NCBI GenBank assembly: GCA_013032095.1
Contig: WQBJ01000004.1
Coordinates: 186,001 to 250,000, forward strand
Length of the DNA: 64,000 bases
Source: Ruegeria atlantica
Lineage (GTDB): Bacteria > Pseudomonadota > Alphaproteobacteria > Rhodobacterales > Rhodobacteraceae
Direction of reading: 5' to 3'
How positions within the stretch are numbered: position 1 is the first letter of the stretch; every line of letters begins with the position of its first letter. Both the position numbers and the translations under genes were made by a program. The notes below the pieces were generated by a model. It did no database searches. It was not told the origin of the DNA and worked only from the letters and a program-made list of their open reading frames with translations. Below, one piece after another: positions 61,438 through 64,000 of this stretch.

Positions 61438-63126
61438 TCACATATTCAAATCTTTAAAAACTTTAGGCAGTTGCTCGGGCAAATCCTCAGCAATCAGACC
61501 CGGCCCGAACATCCGCGCGCATTCAACGTGCAACCACGCCGCCGTTTCAGCCGCCTGCGCTGGCTCGAATTCACGCGCCAGTAATCCCGTAACAAATCCT
61601 GCCAGAACGTCGCCAGAGCCTGCCGTCGCCAACCACGGCGCAGCGCGTTCCTGCGTCGCCGCATTAACCGAACATCGTCCATCCGGCGCCGCGATCACGG
61701 TGTCCGGCCCTTTGAACAGAACAACGCAGCCAGCCCTTTTGGCAGCTTCTCGCGTCGCGTCCACCTTGGAAAAGGCTGGGCCTTTGGCGGGTATCGCCGT
61801 CAGTTTTTCGGAAATATCAGGGAATAACCGGGCGAACTCACCCCCATGCGGGGTCAGAACACAATTTTCGTGCAACTGCGCAAACAATGAAGCGGGATCA
61901 TCCTGGAAGGCCGTCAGCGCATCGGCGTCTAAAACTGTCGCGCGCTTTGCGCCTAGGACAACCGGTACCATTTCCCGCGCACGCTCCACTCCCATTCCAG
62001 GGCCAAGGCACAACGCATTCAGCCGATCATCCGCCAACACATCAGAGAGGCCACTCCCGCCCTCAACCCGCTGCACCATGATGGCAGTTACCTGCGCGGC
62101 AACCTCCATTTGGGCGGACGGCGGCACTCCCAGCGTCACCAATCCCGCCCCAATCCGCAGGGCCCCTCGCGCCGCAAGTCGTGCGGCTCCGGTTTTTCCC
62201 GCACCGCCCGAAAGTACCAATGCGTGGCCGTAGCCGTACTTGTGCTGCCCTACTCCCGGTTTTTTGTCGAGATCGTACCAAGGCCAAACCTGTCCAGGCC
62301 GCCACTTTGCCCCATCAAACTCCAAACCGACAACCGTATCCTTTGGCCTTGGAGATTTGAGATGACCGGGATGCCTATCCTCAGCCCCCAGCCCGATATC
62401 TACCACGCGCACCTTGCCGCATGAATCCGAGAGCGCATGGCCAACCTTCTTTCGATGAAAAACTGCTGTTAGGTCGGTCTGAAGCAGCCTTTTTGAAGCG
62501 TCTATTTGCCACCAGTCCCAACGAGCCTGATCGTCCCTATCCTCGTCTCCTGTTTTGTCCGGAGGATCAGGGAAAAGGAATTTGCCGCTGTCAGTGTCGA
62601 ACCCCGAAGGACAATCAACTGCGACACGGTGGAATGGTGCGAGCCAGGGATTCCTTTCGTCCACATGACGCGCCGCGACCGAATGATAGGCTTGGGCCAA
62701 ATCCAACGGGATCGACCGAGACAAGCCAGTGCCAAACATGGCGTCAACCAAAACGTCTGGTCGGCGGCCCTGCTCCACAGCTTCAGCAGTCAATTTTTCG
62801 GTCGGTCCGAGCGTGCTCCACCTCTCGTAATTCTTACGTGCGTCCGGAGGAAGTTTCTTTGGCTCTCCGAATAGAAAAACCTCAACCTCCCAACCCCAGT
62901 CTTTAAGCAGTCGGGCGATCACGAAACCGTCGCCGCCATTGTTCCCTGGCCCGCACAAAATCACGGCTTTACCCTGGGTTTTCGCCAACTCGGGCCACTC
63001 TTCAAAAACCGCCTCGACAACGCCCTGCCCGGCCCGCTCCATCAACTCCAGTCCGGTCACTGCACCGGACTCAATCGCGGCCTGTTCGATGGCCCGCATC
63101 TGAGCCGCTGTCAGTAATTCCGTCAT
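61438..63126 (-). CDS. nnr: Bifunctional NAD(P)H-hydrate epimerase / dehydratase
   Basis: 562 residues; repairs hydrated NAD(P)H. The N-terminal epimerase (YjeF_N, ~1-230) shows LTAAQMRAIEQAAIESGAV, LCGPGNNGGDGFVIARLL and VDAMFGTGLSRSIP. The C-terminal kinase-like dehydratase shows HKYGYGHALVLSGGAGKTGA, LTPHGGEFARLFP and ATAGSGDVLAGFVTGLLARE. An extra stretch between the domains is longer than in E. coli Nnr. ATG 63126; reads away from glnB. Confidence 0.95.
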   Translation of the reverse strand: MTELLTAAQMRAIEQAAIESGAVTGLELMERAGQGVVEAVFEEWPELAKTQGKAVILCGPGNNGGDGFVIARLLKDWGWEVEVFLFGEPKKLPPDARKNYERWSTLGPTEKLTAEAVEQGRRPDVLVDAMFGTGLSRSIPLDLAQAYHSVAARHVDERNPWLAPFHRVAVDCPSGFDTDSGKFLFPDPPDKTGDEDRDDQARWDWWQIDASKRLLQTDLTAVFHRKKVGHALSDSCGKVRVVDIGLGAEDRHPGHLKSPRPKDTVVGLEFDGAKWRPGQVWPWYDLDKKPGVGQHKYGYGHALVLSGGAGKTGAARLAARGALRIGAGLVTLGVPPSAQMEVAAQVTAIMVQRVEGGSGLSDVLADDRLNALCLGPGMGVERAREMVPVVLGAKRATVLDADALTAFQDDPASLFAQLHENCVLTPHGGEFARLFPDISEKLTAIPAKGPAFSKVDATREAAKRAGCVVLFKGPDTVIAAPDGRCSVNAATQERAAPWLATAGSGDVLAGFVTGLLAREFEPAQAAETAAWLHVECARMFGPGLIAEDLPEQLPKVFKDLNM

Positions 63127-63155
63127 CTTAATTTCCCTCAGCGATTCAATTCTGA

Positions 63156-63635
<480 letters not shown>

Positions 63636-63668
63636 CAGACCACTCTTCAACTCAGAGGAATAGTAAGT

Positions 63669-64000
63669 ATGAGCAAGGACGCAGTTCTTCAGCTGATCAA
63701 AGACGAAGGCGCAGAGTACGTCGACGTTCGTTTCACCGACCCGCGCGGCAAACTTCAGCACGTGACCCTGATGGCTGATCAGGTCGACGAAGATTTCCTG
63801 GAAGAAGGCTTCATGTTCGACGGTTCGTCCATCGCGGGCTGGAAGTCGATCGAAGCATCGGACATGAAGCTGATGGTCGACACCGAAAGCGCCTATGTCG
63901 ATCCGTTCTACGCCGAGAAAACCATCTGCGTGCACTGCTCGGTTGTTGAGCCTGACACCGGCGAAGCTTATGAGCGTGACCCGCGCGGCACCGCCCAGAA
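63669..64000 (+). CDS. glnA: Glutamine synthetase type I (3' part outside window)
   Basis: The first ~110 residues from ATG 63669 (AGAGGA upstream) are seen: KDAVLQLIKDEGAEYVDVRF, TDPRGKLQHVTLM, FMFDGSSIAGWKSIEASDMK. This is the N-terminal beta-grasp domain of GS type I, which makes glutamine from glutamate and ammonia. Cut by the window end; 33 nt after glnB. Confidence 0.95.
   Translation, partial: MSKDAVLQLIKDEGAEYVDVRFTDPRGKLQHVTLMADQVDEDFLEEGFMFDGSSIAGWKSIEASDMKLMVDTESAYVDPFYAEKTICVHCSVVEPDTGEAYERDPRGTAQ

Overview
The window looks like chromosome of a marine alphaproteobacterium of the Rhodobacteraceae, roseobacter group, close in gene content to Ruegeria. The reasons are GC-rich coding sequence, ALA synthase of the HemA type behind an FNR box, a pyruvate dehydrogenase E1-beta with its own lipoyl domain, a complete RcGTA-type gene transfer agent (GTA) cluster, and a LuxR/LuxI pair. 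No tRNA, rRNA, CRISPR array, insertion sequence or integrase was seen.

Layout. 1-13 kb: RodZ-like protein (cut by the window edge), hemA, M20 peptidase, lpdA (E3), a small coiled-coil membrane protein, DUF924, an MFS transporter, queA, a large AsmA-like protein. 12.4-21 kb: bcp, DUF455, M23 peptidase plus bactofilin, mtfA, aqpZ, two cyclophilins, pgk, an LprI-like protein, ftsB, DUF3144. 21-25 kb: pdhA-pdhB-pdhC. 25-26.6 kb: a small secreted basic protein, cysE, a DksA-like zinc finger protein. 26.5-42.1 kb, minus strand: the GTA cluster g1 to g15 plus a small conserved gene after g15; a cation-diffusion-facilitator-like gene sits in opposite orientation between the terminase and portal genes. 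42-49.4 kb: SDR/TetR divergent pair, DEAD-box helicase, mltG, fabF, a divergent HisA-like gene, a GNAT acetyltransferase. 49.5-51.7 kb: acpP, fabG, fabD. 51.8-56.5 kb: cytochrome b561-YceI fusion, a periplasmic YceI, a small membrane protein, rpsF-rpsR-rplI, a lytic transglycosylase lipoprotein. 56.7-58.4 kb: luxR-luxI. 58.5-64 kb: tig, porin, nnr (NAD(P)H-hydrate repair), glnB and the start of glnA.

How the parts connect. E1-alpha, E1-beta and E2 of pyruvate dehydrogenase lie 16 kb from E3, yet both promoters carry the same palindrome (TAGTTTA-N4-TAAACTA), which suggests one regulator for the complex. The GTA cluster has tightly coupled genes (many ATGA or TGATG overlaps), and its upstream region holds a near-consensus promoter, operator-like repeats and a terminator-like hairpin in the leader, so expression may be set by attenuation as well as initiation. 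The fab genes, acpP and mltG form an envelope-lipid block. The most unusual items are the GTA control region, the shared PDH palindrome, the HisA-like paralogue with altered active-site motifs inside the fab region, and the long LuxI.
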